From the NCBI RefSeq assembly GCF_910592395.1, contig NC_088319.1:12154001-12218000 (forward strand): a stretch of 64,000 nucleotides of DNA. The letters run 5' to 3'. This DNA is from Lineus longissimus. Its lineage: Eukaryota > Nemertea > Pilidiophora > Heteronemertea > Lineidae. Of this stretch, positions 38,150 through 50,915 are shown in pieces. Numbering within the stretch: the stretch's first letter is position 1; each line of letters begins with the position of its first letter. The notes under the pieces are model-generated. The model did not search any database and had not been told where the DNA came from. It was given only the letters and a program-made list of their open reading frames with translations. Both the position numbers and the translations under genes were made by a program.

Positions 38150-38335
38150 CAGCCCAATTCAATATTGGACGATTGTAATGCAAGTAGGAGGAAACTGGAG
38201 ACCGGGAGAAAAACTTACGCTGTCGAAGAGCATTGCCCTCTCTATCACATGAGTGTACCGGGACTGACCCGGAATCGAACCTAGGACCTCAGAGATGACA
38301 GGCGGCGATATTTCCACTGTGCCACTCCGTTAGCC
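38150..38335 (-). mobile_element. tRNA-derived SINE family S1, copy 2
   Basis: On the minus strand, GGCTAACGGAGTGGC starts at 38335. TGGCACAGTGG is a close A-box match and GGTTCGATTCC (38281-38271) an exact B-box match. The body (ACACTCATGTGATAGAGAGG, CTTCGACAGCGTAAG, TTTCCTCCTACTTG, CATTACAATCG) is shared with the copy at 27856. The intact promoter boxes suggest a rather young copy. Confidence 0.85.
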
Positions 38336-39239
38336 TTTTGAGGAAGTGCTTTCCCCGCTGCGCGCTGACATCGCTAATAGCTATGAAACACCATCATCTA
38401 GGACGTCAGACGAAACTGGCTGTCTGCTCTTTCGATTACTTCCCAGCCCTAATGTCCACTAAAGTGACTGAGACTGGGCCACCTGTCAGCAAGTAGCCAT
38501 TACATCTTCCATATTGTTGACATCGCGGTGTTCTCGAAATGTCCCGCGATTATTACCCAGGGTCCTCGGCAATTATTACTTCGTGAAATGGAGGCGAGTA
38601 AATCACGAAACTGACCACTCGGTTTTTGGATTTTCTCCTCAAGTCAACAAGTTGACATGCGGAGGGGCCTCATCTTAGATCCAATCGACGCTGGGATCCC
38701 TACTTGTCGCGTTTAATATCTTATAAGAGCGCTCGGTACTTCAGTGCTCATTTTCCATCGTTGTTTGCACTAATCCTTGAAGGGGATCTTTATGGGAAAT
38801 GAACAGGTTCGACGATCGTCACGGTAACTTAATACGCGGACGTCTCAATATTGCCCAATATGGCCGACATGCGATATTAAGATTTAATAAGACGATGACA
38901 AGCGGCTATTTCTCTAAATCACATGTCACTCTGCCAACGAGGGTAATCTATCTATTATAAACCACTTAAGCTGCGGGGTTGGATATCGGATCGGACGCGC
39001 TTTTAACGCCAAGGTTCGTCATCAGAGGTTGATAAAATATTTACGGAATTGAGATGAGAAGATTGTCTGAATTCAGCCCAGATGGTGCTCAAGACAAGAT
39101 GCAGGAGTATGAGCATCAGCCGAGTAGCATAACCCTATTCAGTTAATAATAATTCAGAGGCAATGCTGTAAACCAAAAGCAATTTGCGCTTCTTCGGTAT
39201 TGCGATTCACAAAAATTTCTGAAAAAATTGGATGACCAA
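38336..39239. other. Non-coding, nothing recognised
   Basis: Unique sequence without a recognised exon, repeat or strong hairpin. Confidence 0.4.
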
Positions 39240-39316
39240 TTTGGGACCAATGAAGTGTCCTTAATACAGAGGGTGTCCTCGATAGAGCAGTGTCTGCTAA
39301 AGGAGGTTCCACTGTA
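39240..39316 (-). mobile_element. Inverted-repeat element family M3, fragment (copy 2)
   Basis: Ends GGAGGTTCCACTGTA at 39302-39316, the reverse complement of the TACAGTGGAACCTCC terminus at 45334. Inside are AAGTGTCCTTAATACAG and GGTGTCCTCGATAGAG, the family's repeated core. The opposite terminus was not found. Confidence 0.65.
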
Positions 39317-41615
39317 TTTAATAAGGAAATTCCATCAAGTCATATATAAACCAATCATTTCAATGAATAGGTCACTTTCAACCTGACAGTAATAAAATAT
39401 ATATTATTTTCTCGTGAAAGGACGCCATCTTCAATTCATTACAAGAAAGTTGTCCCGTCTTTAAGTTAAGATAATTCAGCTTGGATGCCTCTTATCTCAT
39501 TCCGGTATTGAGTCTCACACACATGACATAGTCTCGCTCACATAACCAACTCCAGCGGTTGATTACGAAGACAATTTTCCCCATCGTCGCATCGACTCCT
39601 AGGTCCATTGGGACACATCAGTTCTAGATCGTAACAAAAGCCTTATTTTCCCTCTGAACCCTTTTGAGTAGGACCATATGGTTTTCGTTGTTAACTTGTC
39701 AGAAATTTCCAAATTCCAATCAAGAAATGTTCAAACATAATTAGGAAGAAACAATTACTTGTTTTCTGTTTCCTCATTCTTACTCTCATTAAGGCCAAGA
39801 CAATTTTCTGGTTAGCAGTCCGTTAAATTTTGCTGCGTGTTGCTCCCATTAAAGCTGATGGGTCAAAATACTTTCCCCAGGGGGAGACTGGCCTTCTCAG
39901 CCCTGGTAGACAACCAGTTCTTGGAGAGAAAACTCTGAAATCAAATCGAGTAGTCTAGGCTCATCAGCCGGAAATGGCAATCAGACTAGAAGACAGAAAC
40001 TCCAAAATACCTGACCGAAGACGGAGTGCACCGGTCATAATGGCGTCTACCGGGGTGCGCACGCAAACAACAAAGAAATGATGCCTAGGTAGGCTGAATG
40101 CAGCAGTTAAAGAAGAGGAAAATACTTTCCCGAGTAAGGCCAAAACTGACAGTTCTGTTGTCATAGATTACCAAGTCAATCTAAACAAAACAAAGATTTT
40201 TGCGAATCACAATCACCAAGTACAACAGACATCCTCTAATTTGATTGGTATTTTATGCACTGATTAAACGTCAAAATTAAACACTATCAAAACCACTTGA
40301 CTTAATGTTGACCGCCCTCACACTCTACACCTGGTTGCACAACAAGAGAAACGCACTAAAAAAACTCAAATGGATTCTCACCTTCCTACCGAGTTAACAA
40401 ATTTGACATTTCAATTGTTTCTTCAGCCTCCTAAATTATTTACACCATATGTCACGATATCGGTCTTAAAGTCTGTTCAATTGTCCGAGAATGAAACGCA
40501 AAAATCTTCATAGCGTAATTGTGAGGTTGTAACAAAAAAACTCATTATGAAGTTGTCCATAAATTCGCCTGCCCTGCTATCAGAGTTGCATTGAATGATT
40601 ATGACTTTTTCGAAATGTATGAAAAATATCGGTCGCACGTGACGTTGAAAGGGTTCGTTGTAATTAACGGGCCCTCCGAGAAATTACGGAAGGTTGATTA
40701 AATAATTGCAATCACTGATATTGATATAAATGACCTTTTTTCATCGGAGTTCATCGAAAGCGATGCATAAAACAAATATCCGCAGGAAATAAGACGAAAA
40801 TATTGAAACAGGAGTGAAATTGGTAAATTTGAGACAATGGATGATAAGGTCAAAACAATTTTATCGGATTCACGAATAAAAAATCACAAAAATATATTTT
40901 TTGATTTGAAAAACTAAGAGAAATTTTGTAACCACTTGCACTACAGAATAATATGGATGTTACTTTTCCTCAAGGTTTAGCGTATATATAATGTCATATT
41001 GCCCATGCTACCAGATGGACACAAGTTATTTCAGCCGTTATTTTGGCCGTTTTTCTTGTCATGCTAACAGTTTTCGAGGCACCATCCATGGCCAGCTGCT
41101 GGGTAAACTGGAAGCCTCCCTTGTAAAGTCAGGATTAAGATAAGATTCTTGGCAATCTGGGGAACTGATTCTCCAGGGTGAACAAGATCTCCACTCATAT
41201 CCTCCACATCAACGTTCTTTCAAGGCTATCCTTTTTCATATTTCTCTCAGCATTACTACCCTCAAATACAATTTCTTTCACCTGATATTGCACGAGTCAT
41301 TGACACACCACTTCAACCCCGAGATCAAGAAAAGGACATCTTCGATCATCATCAACACCGGGGCGACATCCCCTAAGACTTGAATTACAACCTAATATTC
41401 TCAAATCTGTCACCTTGGTAAACAAAGAGTGATCATTTTTCGAAAAAATCCAATAAACAGCGCAAGTGGAGGAAGTAAGGACTACTTGTGTCGCCGAGAT
41501 CATCGCAGTAAATGCCCCGCCATCTTGGACAAGGTGCCGTCTTCCGGTAACATGACCCCGCGCCATGCCAATCAAAATTTGAAGTAATATTTGATTGTCA
41601 ATATCCATCAATGTT
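39317..41615. other. Non-coding, nothing recognised
   Basis: Unique, AT-rich to mixed. A 104-codon minus-strand frame at 41297-41611 was examined and shows no domain. No splice-bounded exon is recognised. Confidence 0.4.
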
Positions 41616-41665
41616 TTCTTCCTAATAACGCATTGTGATATTCTTCCTAATATCGCATCGTGATA
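41616..41665 (+). repeat. 25-bp tandem duplication
   Basis: Two adjacent 25-bp units starting TTCTTCCTAATA (41616-41640 and 41641-41665) differ at only two positions. Confidence 0.9.
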
Positions 41666-42380
41666 TTAGAAGTTCAATAGGTACTTTACAGCATATCTCA
41701 CAGAAATCTCACCATAAGGGAAGGGAATATACAGAAGAGTAGTAAGTCTTCTTTGAATAGTGTCTCGTAATCTTGGCCCGCATTCAACCGTACAACTCGA
41801 GATGACCTCGCGAGTCAGCCGTCAAACCCCAGTTCGACACAAGGTAACAAAGTTGCCATTATTATTGGTCATCCAGCTCATTTAAAGTTCATCAATGTCA
41901 CCTAACTCATCTTTGCGCGTATTGGGTATACTGCGATATTGCATGTCGCCATTCATCGCGAGACCAAACGTCAAATTGATAAAGATTGGACATAAATTAC
42001 CGCGCTAATTTTCTCGAGCGCCTTTCGTAAATTTCAGCGACTGTCGCTCATCACTTGATTAAGAGAGAGGATATGAAAAGTCGCGAATTCCCAACATGAT
42101 GAATGTGATGGCGTCCATTATTTCTATTGCAAGTGATGAAAATCATAAAATTGCGGTGAATAGCGTCGCTGACAGCGTACCGCGTCGCAAATGTCCGCCA
42201 ACAATGAGAGAAGATGAATGATATTTTCCGCGTTGATGAAAACACGCCAGGTATTGAGGCGGACGCATCTTGATTAGGAGTTGGTCCACGGTTGAATTAT
42301 CTTACGGTTAGTCCATTAGGCGCTGATGGTTCAAGTCCCAATTTTATGCAGTCGATTATAACATTTCTCCATATGTTTGA

Positions 42381-42540
42381 GATATCTAATTAAGTCTTCA
42401 TTTGCCAATATACATAATTAACTAGTTGATAGAGTTGAATAATTAACTAGTTGATAGAGTTGATAAAACTGAGAAATCTTTATAGTTAAAGATTTGCTTG
42501 CTTGATATATCTAATTAAGACTTCATTTGGCAATATACAA
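42381..42540 (+). repeat. Nested duplication: 25-bp perfect tandem inside a longer direct repeat
   Basis: ATAATTAACTAGTTGATAGAG plus TTGA is repeated exactly at 42414-42438 and 42439-42463. Flanking it, a ~36-bp segment (CTAATTAAGTCTTCATTTG then CAATATAC) at 42381 recurs at 42504. Confidence 0.9.
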
Positions 42541-42594
42541 AGCACCTAGCCAAAAGTTTACTACAAAAACAAGAATATGCTGGTTTTTTATTGA

Positions 42595-42757
42595 TTCCCA
42601 GGGGCAAATCAAAGACCCTGTGAAAAGAGGGCACCTGGCCCTCATTTTTCAAAACTTCGTGATTCAAATTTTCTTTGTAAAAGATGAAATTTCATGGTCA
42701 ATTTCAAGGTTATTCTGGAAGTAGAGAGGTGGGCCAGGATTGCCCCCCCCCCCCCCC
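42595..42757 (+). mobile_element. Poly-C repeat family P1, copy 1
   Basis: Shared words with a reverse-oriented copy at 57060-57225 are GACCCTGTGAAAAGAGGGCAC, GATTCAAATTTTC and ATGGTCAATTTCAAGG. A G/T-rich segment and then 15 consecutive C residues (42743-42757) follow. Such poly-C-tailed segments behave as dispersed repeats; the class is unknown. Confidence 0.5.
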
Positions 42758-45330
42758 ACCGGATACCAGCCTTGCTGACCCTTTTTTATAGCTGCTGAGA
42801 ATTTTTACCAACTTTTGATTTCACTTTTCATTCCACCTTCTGCAATGAAGAGGCTTGCCTCCAGGGAATTTTGTCACAAACACTTTGTCTTCACCGACCA
42901 CAGTTATAACCAAGGTTTAAAGAGTAATTATGCGAATTATCGCTATAATTGAGTGATGTTAAGATCGGCCGCGCCGTGTAATGGTGGCTACTCGACAGAA
43001 CAAGGAGCACAGTTCATGGCAGGGAATGCCACAGCCACTGATCTGTCGTGACAAACTGGCATCATGGGTAAGGTAAGAGGCAGAGAGCTGGTAACCCTTT
43101 GAGTATGAGTCACAAAAACTGTTCAAGATGCCATTCCAACTTGCCCCAATACCAGGAGGTTTCAAAGATACAGGCACTTTTAAGGCTTTTACTACACGTG
43201 GTGATTTAGGTAGAAAATGTTTAAAATTCGGAAATATTATTGAAACCATGTCACACAGGTATTCATTTGAAAGCACTCGGTGAAAGCTCTCCAATGAATA
43301 TCTTTGCAATAGAGTATAAGGTAACCCGTAGGAGTTTTTTTCACATTTTGAGTTTGTCAAATATGTCTTGGCAGTGAATGGGTTGATGCCAGAACAATTC
43401 TGGTTCACCAATGATGCTGAAGGAAGAGCCAAAGTTGCCAAGCATCTCATCAATCATATCCATTTCACATGACTTGTTTCTTAGTAAGGTTGGTGGAAAT
43501 TTGTGACCCATTCCACTACTTCCATACAAATAGGTGAGTCAGCTCTACTTCAAGGTCCAAATAGCAAGGTCACTATTCTACATCATCAATGAATCAAACA
43601 ATCTTCAATAACTTCTCCTGTATTGAAACAATAGCAAACCTTGCTATTAGAACTAATCAATATGTTTTCATGAAGAAACAACGGGTAGAGGGGTGGGAGT
43701 TATGATATTGCAAGTAAATATAACGTCAACTTGTCAATTGATCCCAACCAACTAGACACGAATTCAACCTTGTCCGCCCTAAGTCTACAATTTCATCTAT
43801 ATTCATGCACATCATCTACATTTTACATACACACCAAAGTCAGGTAAGCTCAACTTAAAACCTACACCAATTTCCATTCCTTCTAACCTGACCAAACATT
43901 CAGTACATTTATACTCAGTGCCCTGTACAATAACACAGCCAACTGAATTCCACTTCAGAATCAAAGTCATATTTGGCCAACAGATACTGAGTCCAGACAA
44001 GCGGATTTCAAGATAACCGTTTGCCGTCATCGATTTTCGAACATTTGTCACCCGCATGGACAAATTTGAGCAGCAACGGTCAGGTGAAAGTGACAGTTTT
44101 AATCAATGGCGGCTGGCAATATTCGTCCTCGAGCATCGCAGGTGAATCGCCCAAGTCAAGCGCCCTCGAGTCATCAAGATCTTTCACGAGGAAATTTCCC
44201 GTCCGTTGAACACCGATGACTTGAAAGCTTTAGAGTATCGATAAGTTTAACACCATTCTGAAAAACTATTGAAATCTTTAAACAAATTTTATTGACAAAT
44301 TTTGACATGACACCTTCTGATGTTGTTTTACGTCGAAATTGAACTATCGATTCCAAAATGCCACCGCCAGTGTCAGTTGATGAATTTCTCAAATCACGAA
44401 TTAAGATTTGCGTTTTCGGCCTTTCATGTGTGCAAACTCTCGCGATGATCACCATGTGACGCGTGATACCCCGATTGCTCAAAACTCCTTCGATAATGAA
44501 CTGGAGAAAAACAAGTCAAACATTAAAGACACTTAAAATATTTGACTTTCGAGTGAATGATGTCAATGCCCGAGGACAAACTAAAAAAAAGATTTCTCAG
44601 AAAATTATTGACGATTTTTCTCATCTGGTTATGACTCCACCACCGACCCCAATGTCAAGCTAATTTCCTAAGGAGATGAATTTCTTTTTTCTTCCATTAA
44701 ATTCAGCTTTAATTTAAACATATCTGGTAATTTTTTTACAAAACTTTGATAATTCTGATTTTGATCTTTTGACTGCTAGAGACATTAAAATCATATTGAT
44801 TTCAATTCACAGCTTCTTGCAAGATGGAAAATTTGATTTTGGATAATTTGAATGTAGCTTCATCTTTGCTCCAGCGGTTCAATACTGAGCTTTTTGAGGT
44901 TGAAATTGACATGGGCTGGAGTTTAACTGCATTGGACTGGACCACTGCCATCTTTTGGTGATTAAGACCCCATTCATTTCAACTGATCTCTCACCGCCAT
45001 TTTTCAGAAGACAAGTCCATGACTGGCAATATTGATCAAGTCAGTCTTTACACTTATCAACAAAACATAGTTAAGTTCTGGTTTCAGCAGTTGCCAAATT
45101 TTGTTAGTGTGTGAACTTCATATCTGGCAAACCTGTCCATTTTCAGGAGCAATGAATATCTGGAAAAGGGTGTGCACATCTCATTTTATTACAATTCAAA
45201 TGGCCCTTCGCACTCTTGACAGAACAGTTACAGGTCACCCGGATCTCAGACGAAATTCTGCATTGTGTGACTTTCGTGACGTGACGTCAAATTTGTCTGA
45301 GTCAATTTTGTAGTCAAGACCTATTTTCTG
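42758..45330. other. Non-coding; 164-codon frame without recognisable product
   Basis: The minus-strand frame at 42959-43453 is among the longest in the window. I see no domain, no splice logic and no signal peptide, and its wording (ACCCATTCACTGCCAAGAC) looks repeat-like. The rest is unique. Confidence 0.35.
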
Positions 45331-45333
45331 AGC

Positions 45334-45530
45334 TACAGTGGAACCTCCCTTAACAAACACCTCTCTATCAAAAGATAGCCTCTCTATTAAGGGCAGCCTC
45401 TCTATTAAGGGCAGCCTCTCTATTAAGGGCAGCCTCTCTATTAAGGGCAGCCTCTCTATTAAGGGCAGCCTCTCTATTAAGGGCAGCCTCTCTATTAAGG
45501 GCAGCCAGCCACGAGGGTAACCTGTATTTT
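45334..45530 (+). mobile_element. Inverted-repeat element family M3, copy 3, expanded by an 18-bp array
   Basis: Starts TACAGTGGAACCTCCC, the family terminus, then CACCTCTCTATC, then the 18-bp array, and ends near GAGGGTAACCTGTA. The right terminus is degraded relative to GGAGGTTCCACTGTA at 39302. Confidence 0.65.
45379..45504 (+). repeat. Seven identical 18-bp tandem units
   Basis: The unit CCTCTCTATTAAGGGCAG occurs seven times without a mismatch, with one degenerate unit before it (45361-45378). Because 18 is a multiple of three, the array stays open and yields a repetitive GSLSIK frame. That frame is a by-product, not evidence of a protein. The unit derives from the CCTCTCTATTAAGGACA core of family M3. 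Confidence 0.95.
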
Positions 45531-46280
45531 AAGCCTGAAACTAGAGCGCTATACTGATAACAAAACTCACATCAAGCAAACTTGATCTGATATGAGACCG
45601 TTTGATACACAGGTTAATCAAACCCTTTGTATCTGAGCTTGAAAGGTTACAGGTTGATGCAGGTTCGGATCAAATGTCAAAGAGGCTGGCTGTAGCATAG
45701 TAAAATATGAGATGCGGTGAATTTTAGGAACAATTGTTTAACCATTACGAGCCTAAGGGTTAAACTAGTTGATTGCTAAGGGACTTGGGCCCTTTAGCCA
45801 AAATATTATGAAACACAGCGTCTATAGATACTCTGCATACATATGAGCTGCTGAGCAATGAGCAATTATCTCGTAAAATCCTGTAGACCAAAAATATACT
45901 TCTCTTTAGGTAGGATTATGAAATAATGTCAGTGATTTTCACTTAATTATACTTTTCCTGAAGATTAACGATTATGACACCTTTAAAATAACTCCCTCGG
46001 TTTTTAAATAGGTGACAGCTAAACTGTCGCGCAAATGAGCGATTTAACTTGCTGGGGCCTGTGATTATAGTTTCTGTTATGTGCGAAAAAAGCTTCTGAG
46101 ACTTGTACAATCATTTCTCTGAAGAAAACAAAATTTTGAGAAAAATTGTTATTTCTTCACTTTTCACCTTTTTTTTCATTTGCGACAAGCACCTACTTTT
46201 AGCAAAGAAGGTCACAAATATTCACAGACCATGCAAAAGGCTTCAGTACTCTATCACACAATATCATGCAAGCACCCGAA

Positions 46281-46336
46281 AATTAAAAAGCAATAAAACT
46301 TTTAAAGCAATAAAAAATTAAAAGCAATAAAAAATT
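46281..46336 (+). repeat. AT-rich short tandem repeat
   Basis: Three approximate copies of TTAAAAAGCAATAAAA in about 56 bp. Confidence 0.8.
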
Positions 46337-46951
46337 TCTTGTACACATTATAATTACAAACTAAAGGTTAAATGAAAAAGACAAAAAAAATAAAATTATT
46401 TGAAATAAATGTTACTTACAGAATAGGGTGGTGGCGGTGGTGGGGCACATGGTGGAGGCAAATATGAAAACATTTCGCAATCGGATGATAGAGAACTAGT
46501 CAACAGTCCACCTGGTCCTTGTCGTGTTGAAACTCCGTAATTTGATTGTCTGTCAATTATTTAGAGGCCTGGCACGAAATGGTGAATATAGTCAGTTCCG
46601 CGTGAAGAAATATTGGCAACTTTACCAAAAGTGAAACGCTGAACGCCCAACAAACTTCCAAAACAGTATGAAAAAATTGAGAAGACTCCACTTGGGATCG
46701 ACCATAGAACCAGTCACAATCACCTGGTCATCTGTCCGAATCCTATAACGTACTGTCACTTTAAAAGTCAAATCTTTTCAAAAGTGAGCAAATTCTTTCC
46801 GCTATTTTAGCAATTCTAAAAGCTCGCAAATCACACCAAAGGTTTGATAGCGCTATTTGTGAAGTTGTCAATGAAATTCTTCAAACATCTGTTAATTTGT
46901 CGCACCACAGATTAAATAAGGACGTAATGTGTTCTGTTATCAAATTTCTTA

Positions 46952-47160
46952 ATAATTGAGCGATGGCCAATGAATGTATCGATGAAACTCCCGTGCTCTG
47001 AACGCCACGACTCAACGCTTTCACAAAACATACGCGAGTATATCGAAAGCCCTGAAGAAGTGAAATATACAACTGCAAGTGAAATCTACAACACGCTAAT
47101 GAACCGTCGTCGGCAGCGATCATTTAGCCGTCGCACATTTAATGTTGATAATGTAACAGC
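46952..47160 (+). CDS. Tentative orphan exon, product unknown
   Basis: A plus-strand open stretch from about 46952 encodes a hydrophilic, charged peptide (around SPEEVKYTTAS and NRRRQRSFSRR). It ends exactly at a perfect GTAAGT donor (47161-47166). A possible acceptor (TTCTTAATAATTGAG) precedes it but is weak. I recognise no family. Length, strand and frame do not link it to the minus-strand PRDM-like gene. It may equally be a chance frame next to a chance GTAAGT. Confidence 0.15.
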
Positions 47161-47394
47161 GTAAGTTGACGGTGCTGACCACTTTACAAGGGGAGCGAGG
47201 TGTGTTTGAGCAGTTCAATGGGTTTCTAACACAAAGCAGTCATTATTGGTAAGACCGTTAGTGGTGCCTGTCAAGAGGTGAAATGACTGGTGTGTTCGAG
47301 TTGCAGGAAAATCCGAATTGGTACGTAGTCGATTGCAGATATTCTGAGACGGTGGCATATTGTTACAAGGTGATTAGATTACGCTAAAGGGGGT

Positions 47395-47610
47395 ATGCCG
47401 TTCGTAATTACAAGTGGTCCATGAAAATAGAAATGCTGTTATACACAATGCCGTAGTGCAGTTATTTTGCATACAAATTTGCTGAAATCTGGTATTTTTA
47501 GTATATGATATCTTTCTACACAATGGCTATGATGAAATTTATACTTAATACATATTTATGCTATCATATTTTTTCAAATTCAATTACAAATTTCAGGGCG
47601 TAGGCCTTTA
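47395..47610 (+). mobile_element. TTAA-type MITE family M1, copy 4
   Basis: Starts TAAAGGGGGTATGCCG and ends GGGCGTAGGCCTTTA. The body has TTATACACAATGCCG, AGTGCAGTTATTTTGC and TTCTACACAATGG. It is 216 bp and lacks the full TTAA at both edges, so it is older or eroded. Confidence 0.8.
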
Positions 47611-50600
47611 CCTACAGTAGTAACTTCAGCCTCCATAAACAGGAGATGAGGCTCACTTTCCATCTGCAGCTTCCAAACTATCCCAGGCAGCTATAAATTA
47701 CGAGTGTGTAACGACTATATCAATTAGATTAATTATTTCCCTGTGATTTGGTCTAATTATGTTTTCCGTATGTGAACCAAACTGCATCGCTTTTTGCAAC
47801 GTCTGACCTCTGAAATCAAAATATCCAAAGCATAATCGAGCTATTTGCATAAACAAGCCAAACCGTATCCGACCATCTATGAATGGATTGTCCTGGGGCA
47901 CTTCCTATTCAAGCAATCATAATTGTACCATAAAAAAACAATTGTTTATTACAGTGTCACCCCTACTGAAAGAGCCAGCCAGCTTTGGCTTATGCGACAC
48001 TCTTCACTTTCAACCCTAAACTTCCATGAGGATACGTAAAAGAAACCCTGAAAAGAGCTAGTACACATCATTGCCAACAGAGGCTATAACTGTACCAGTT
48101 TACCTTATCATACAAATATTATTTAGTCCAAGCAAAGAATCGAACTACAACCAATACAACACAGTGCCAATCAGGAATAAGTGATCACGTCAAGAGAGAC
48201 ATATGAAGCCATCGGAATGACAATTGTCTTGTTTAATTAGCTCGTCATCGCTATAATCCCCCTCAGGATCTGCCAATAACACCATTACGACAACACTATT
48301 CTCAATAGCGCAATCGACAGACAAAATAGCGCAATCGACTCGCACTCATCCTTGAAAGATGAGCCAATGAGATAATAAGTACCGTTTGAGCGAGACTCGG
48401 CGCGATTGACGAGACTTTCTGACACCATAACGATCGCAATTACGCTAAAATCTACAACAATGTTGTGCGATATTGAGGGATACATGACAAGAAGTGATGC
48501 TATTTACAGCTAATTGTCACCTAACCATAGAACTACACCAATTAGCATCTCATCTTGATTTTTGTCTCGTTATGTTTACACTAACGATGCACTAATTATG
48601 ACACTACAATCGTTAGAAAGACTCTTAGAGGCGCTGTGATTGTAGGATGAGCAATCGACTGCCCAACACCAACAGATTTATCATGCTTACTTGGCGAATT
48701 TGATGTATACGCATGAGTATAAATCTGCATGAAAAGAGATATTCATTTTGTTCAACAAATTTGGTCATTCAAACTCAATTTAAATTTTATGCCTATATAC
48801 AGAGGAAAGTCAATCATTTTCACACAAGTTGAGGTAAAAAGGTTTAAACACTAGTTCAAATGTTTTACCAATATGGTGGTCTATCGCATCGCACAATTTA
48901 GTGACAATATTTCTGGTGGTATCATTATCAAATTTGCAACAATTAAGTTCAAATGACATAGTTATACCTTATTAATTGAATGATGCAGAAAGATTGCTTA
49001 TTTCCTCTTCCAACTGCATCCTTCAATGGGAAGTGGGACAAATTCTGCATTTTGTCTCATGATCAGCCAGACTTGTACCCTCAATTCACAAAGGGTTAAC
49101 AATGGACGATACGAAATCAGGTCAGGATTGTTACCCATCAAAATCACACCAGATGACGAGTCCATTACACTAATTTGAATATTAATAGGCATTATCGCTA
49201 ATCATTTCATAAAAGTTGAAAGGGAAGGTGTTAGGAGATGGGGGAAGGGTGGCAAATCGGCCGTTTACGCGAATTATGACAATTTGTTTTGGATAGTGAG
49301 AAACTCAATATATTGCAATTAATTGGTGAGACTTGATTTGCGGCGTAATGGTGGGTGATTTTGCTTCCCATTGTGGGAAGGTGAACGGGGTTGGCTCTCA
49401 CTGGAATTGACAAGGGTTTGGTGGTTTATTTGATCTCACAGACGTGAAGGAGGCTGGGGGAGGGGTCAGTGCCATCTAGATTGATTGACATTGTACTTGT
49501 TTGGCAATTGTCTGCTCGGGCCGGGTCTCGCACAAGTCAGATCCTCATAGATATCAATCCAATACCCAGGCGGCAATGCCAAATAATGTGGCGCACTCCA
49601 TGAAGGCCTCCAAACCACCAATATCAGGCAGGCGTCATTACCCAAATCCAGACCATGCGCACAGACCATACTGGCTCAATCATGACTTCGGTTTGAAAAT
49701 CGATAGTCTGCACTTCTTGATACAAGTCATAATGCCATCCTGTTCTATCTTGCTCCCTAAATGACCATCTCATCTGGCCAGCGGAGATCTAACCATCGTG
49801 GAGATATATTAGATGGACATTGCCCAATATACGATCTCCACCTGCAAATCTGGCTAAATGACCGTTATAAATCACGCAAGAGGTCAGAGGCGGTGACAGG
49901 ATTCATCAGGGTCGGAGAATGGAGTGTCTCTTTAGAGGAGATTGGGCGAAGACCGCTGGGCCTCATGATCACCTTTAATGGCGGCCATCTGATCTATGAC
50001 GACATCGCGCGTTGATTGCATCGGAACCAAACTGAGTTCCGGGTGGAAACATATCTCAAATGGACATATTGACGTTTTTTTTATTCAGTGAAGATTGGTG
50101 AATACTTTGTGACTGTCATGATTTCTGCTATTTGGCTATTGAGCTTGTTTCGAAGGGAACAGGACAAATTGGCTTTCTTTGAGCAGAACATATCTGGATG
50201 CTCATCAGACTCGCATATCAAATTATCTGTAGCCAACATATGCCCCGTTACAGCAAAACCAGGCATATGTCACGGAGAAGATGAGTCTAAATGACACCAG
50301 GAAATAAGGGAAGCAATTGATGTTATCAGATTTCACAAAAGGCAGACAAAAATGAAATGAACAACCAGTCTTTCTCAACCTGCCAAGCTCAGAGCCTGGT
50401 TTTGCTGGGTTTCATATACAGTGAATTGATGACCTTTTTTGGGCCATAGTCTAGGATTGTAAATATATTCCAGGGCTATAATTGCACCATCTTACCTTAC
50501 CCCCTCCCCTTCCACAGATGTTTGAACACATCTCCCCAGCTACACCAATCCTATCAGCACCAAACACTGATTTGTCCCGCATCATTGCTGATGTTATAAT

Positions 50601-50915
50601 CCCCTGAACACACGGGGCAAACTAAGCCATCAACGTCAAGTGTGAACTATCTTGAGACAGAGATATCTACACATCATTCCATTTGTCACAGTTTGGATTT
50701 GGCTGAGCGAGCCAAGTTGACCTGTCTGTCCATAATTGATAGCTTTCTGAACCAAAGATGCAAAAGATTTGAGCCCAGACCCCAACGGAGACCCTAGGGA
50801 AAACAGGTCTTCGAAGATGGGGATATTTGGCTCAATTCTATGGGGACAGGTGGCCCTTGGGACGGTGTTTCAGTTCTGGCTGAGTTGGTGTCGTGACATT
50901 GGCTCAGCGGCAAAT
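47611..50915. other. Non-coding, unique
   Basis: A short tandem AATAGCGCAATCGAC lies at about 48304-48340. A B-box-like word lies on the minus strand near 48135 without a proper partner. Overlapping open frames at 49466-50015 on both strands show no domains. No exon is recognised. Confidence 0.4.

Noticed and set aside
38400-38460. TGGGAA/GT on the minus strand near 38440, another candidate end for the preceding exon
   Set aside because: The codon two positions before is a stop in that frame.
42305-42360. Possible tRNA gene (GGTTCAAGTCCC word)
   Set aside because: A B-box-like word is present, but no A-box at suitable distance and no cloverleaf can be drawn.
42959-43453. 164-codon minus-strand open frame
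   Set aside because: No recognised domain, no supporting splice sites and repeat-like wording. It is not called as a gene.
45338-45520. Repetitive GSLSIK peptide
   Set aside because: Produced by an 18-bp tandem array in a mobile element. Unit length divisible by three explains the open frame.
48120-48185. Possible tRNA or SINE on the minus strand
   Set aside because: GTTCGATTC and TGGCACTGTG words occur too close together and without a shared body. The evidence is too weak.
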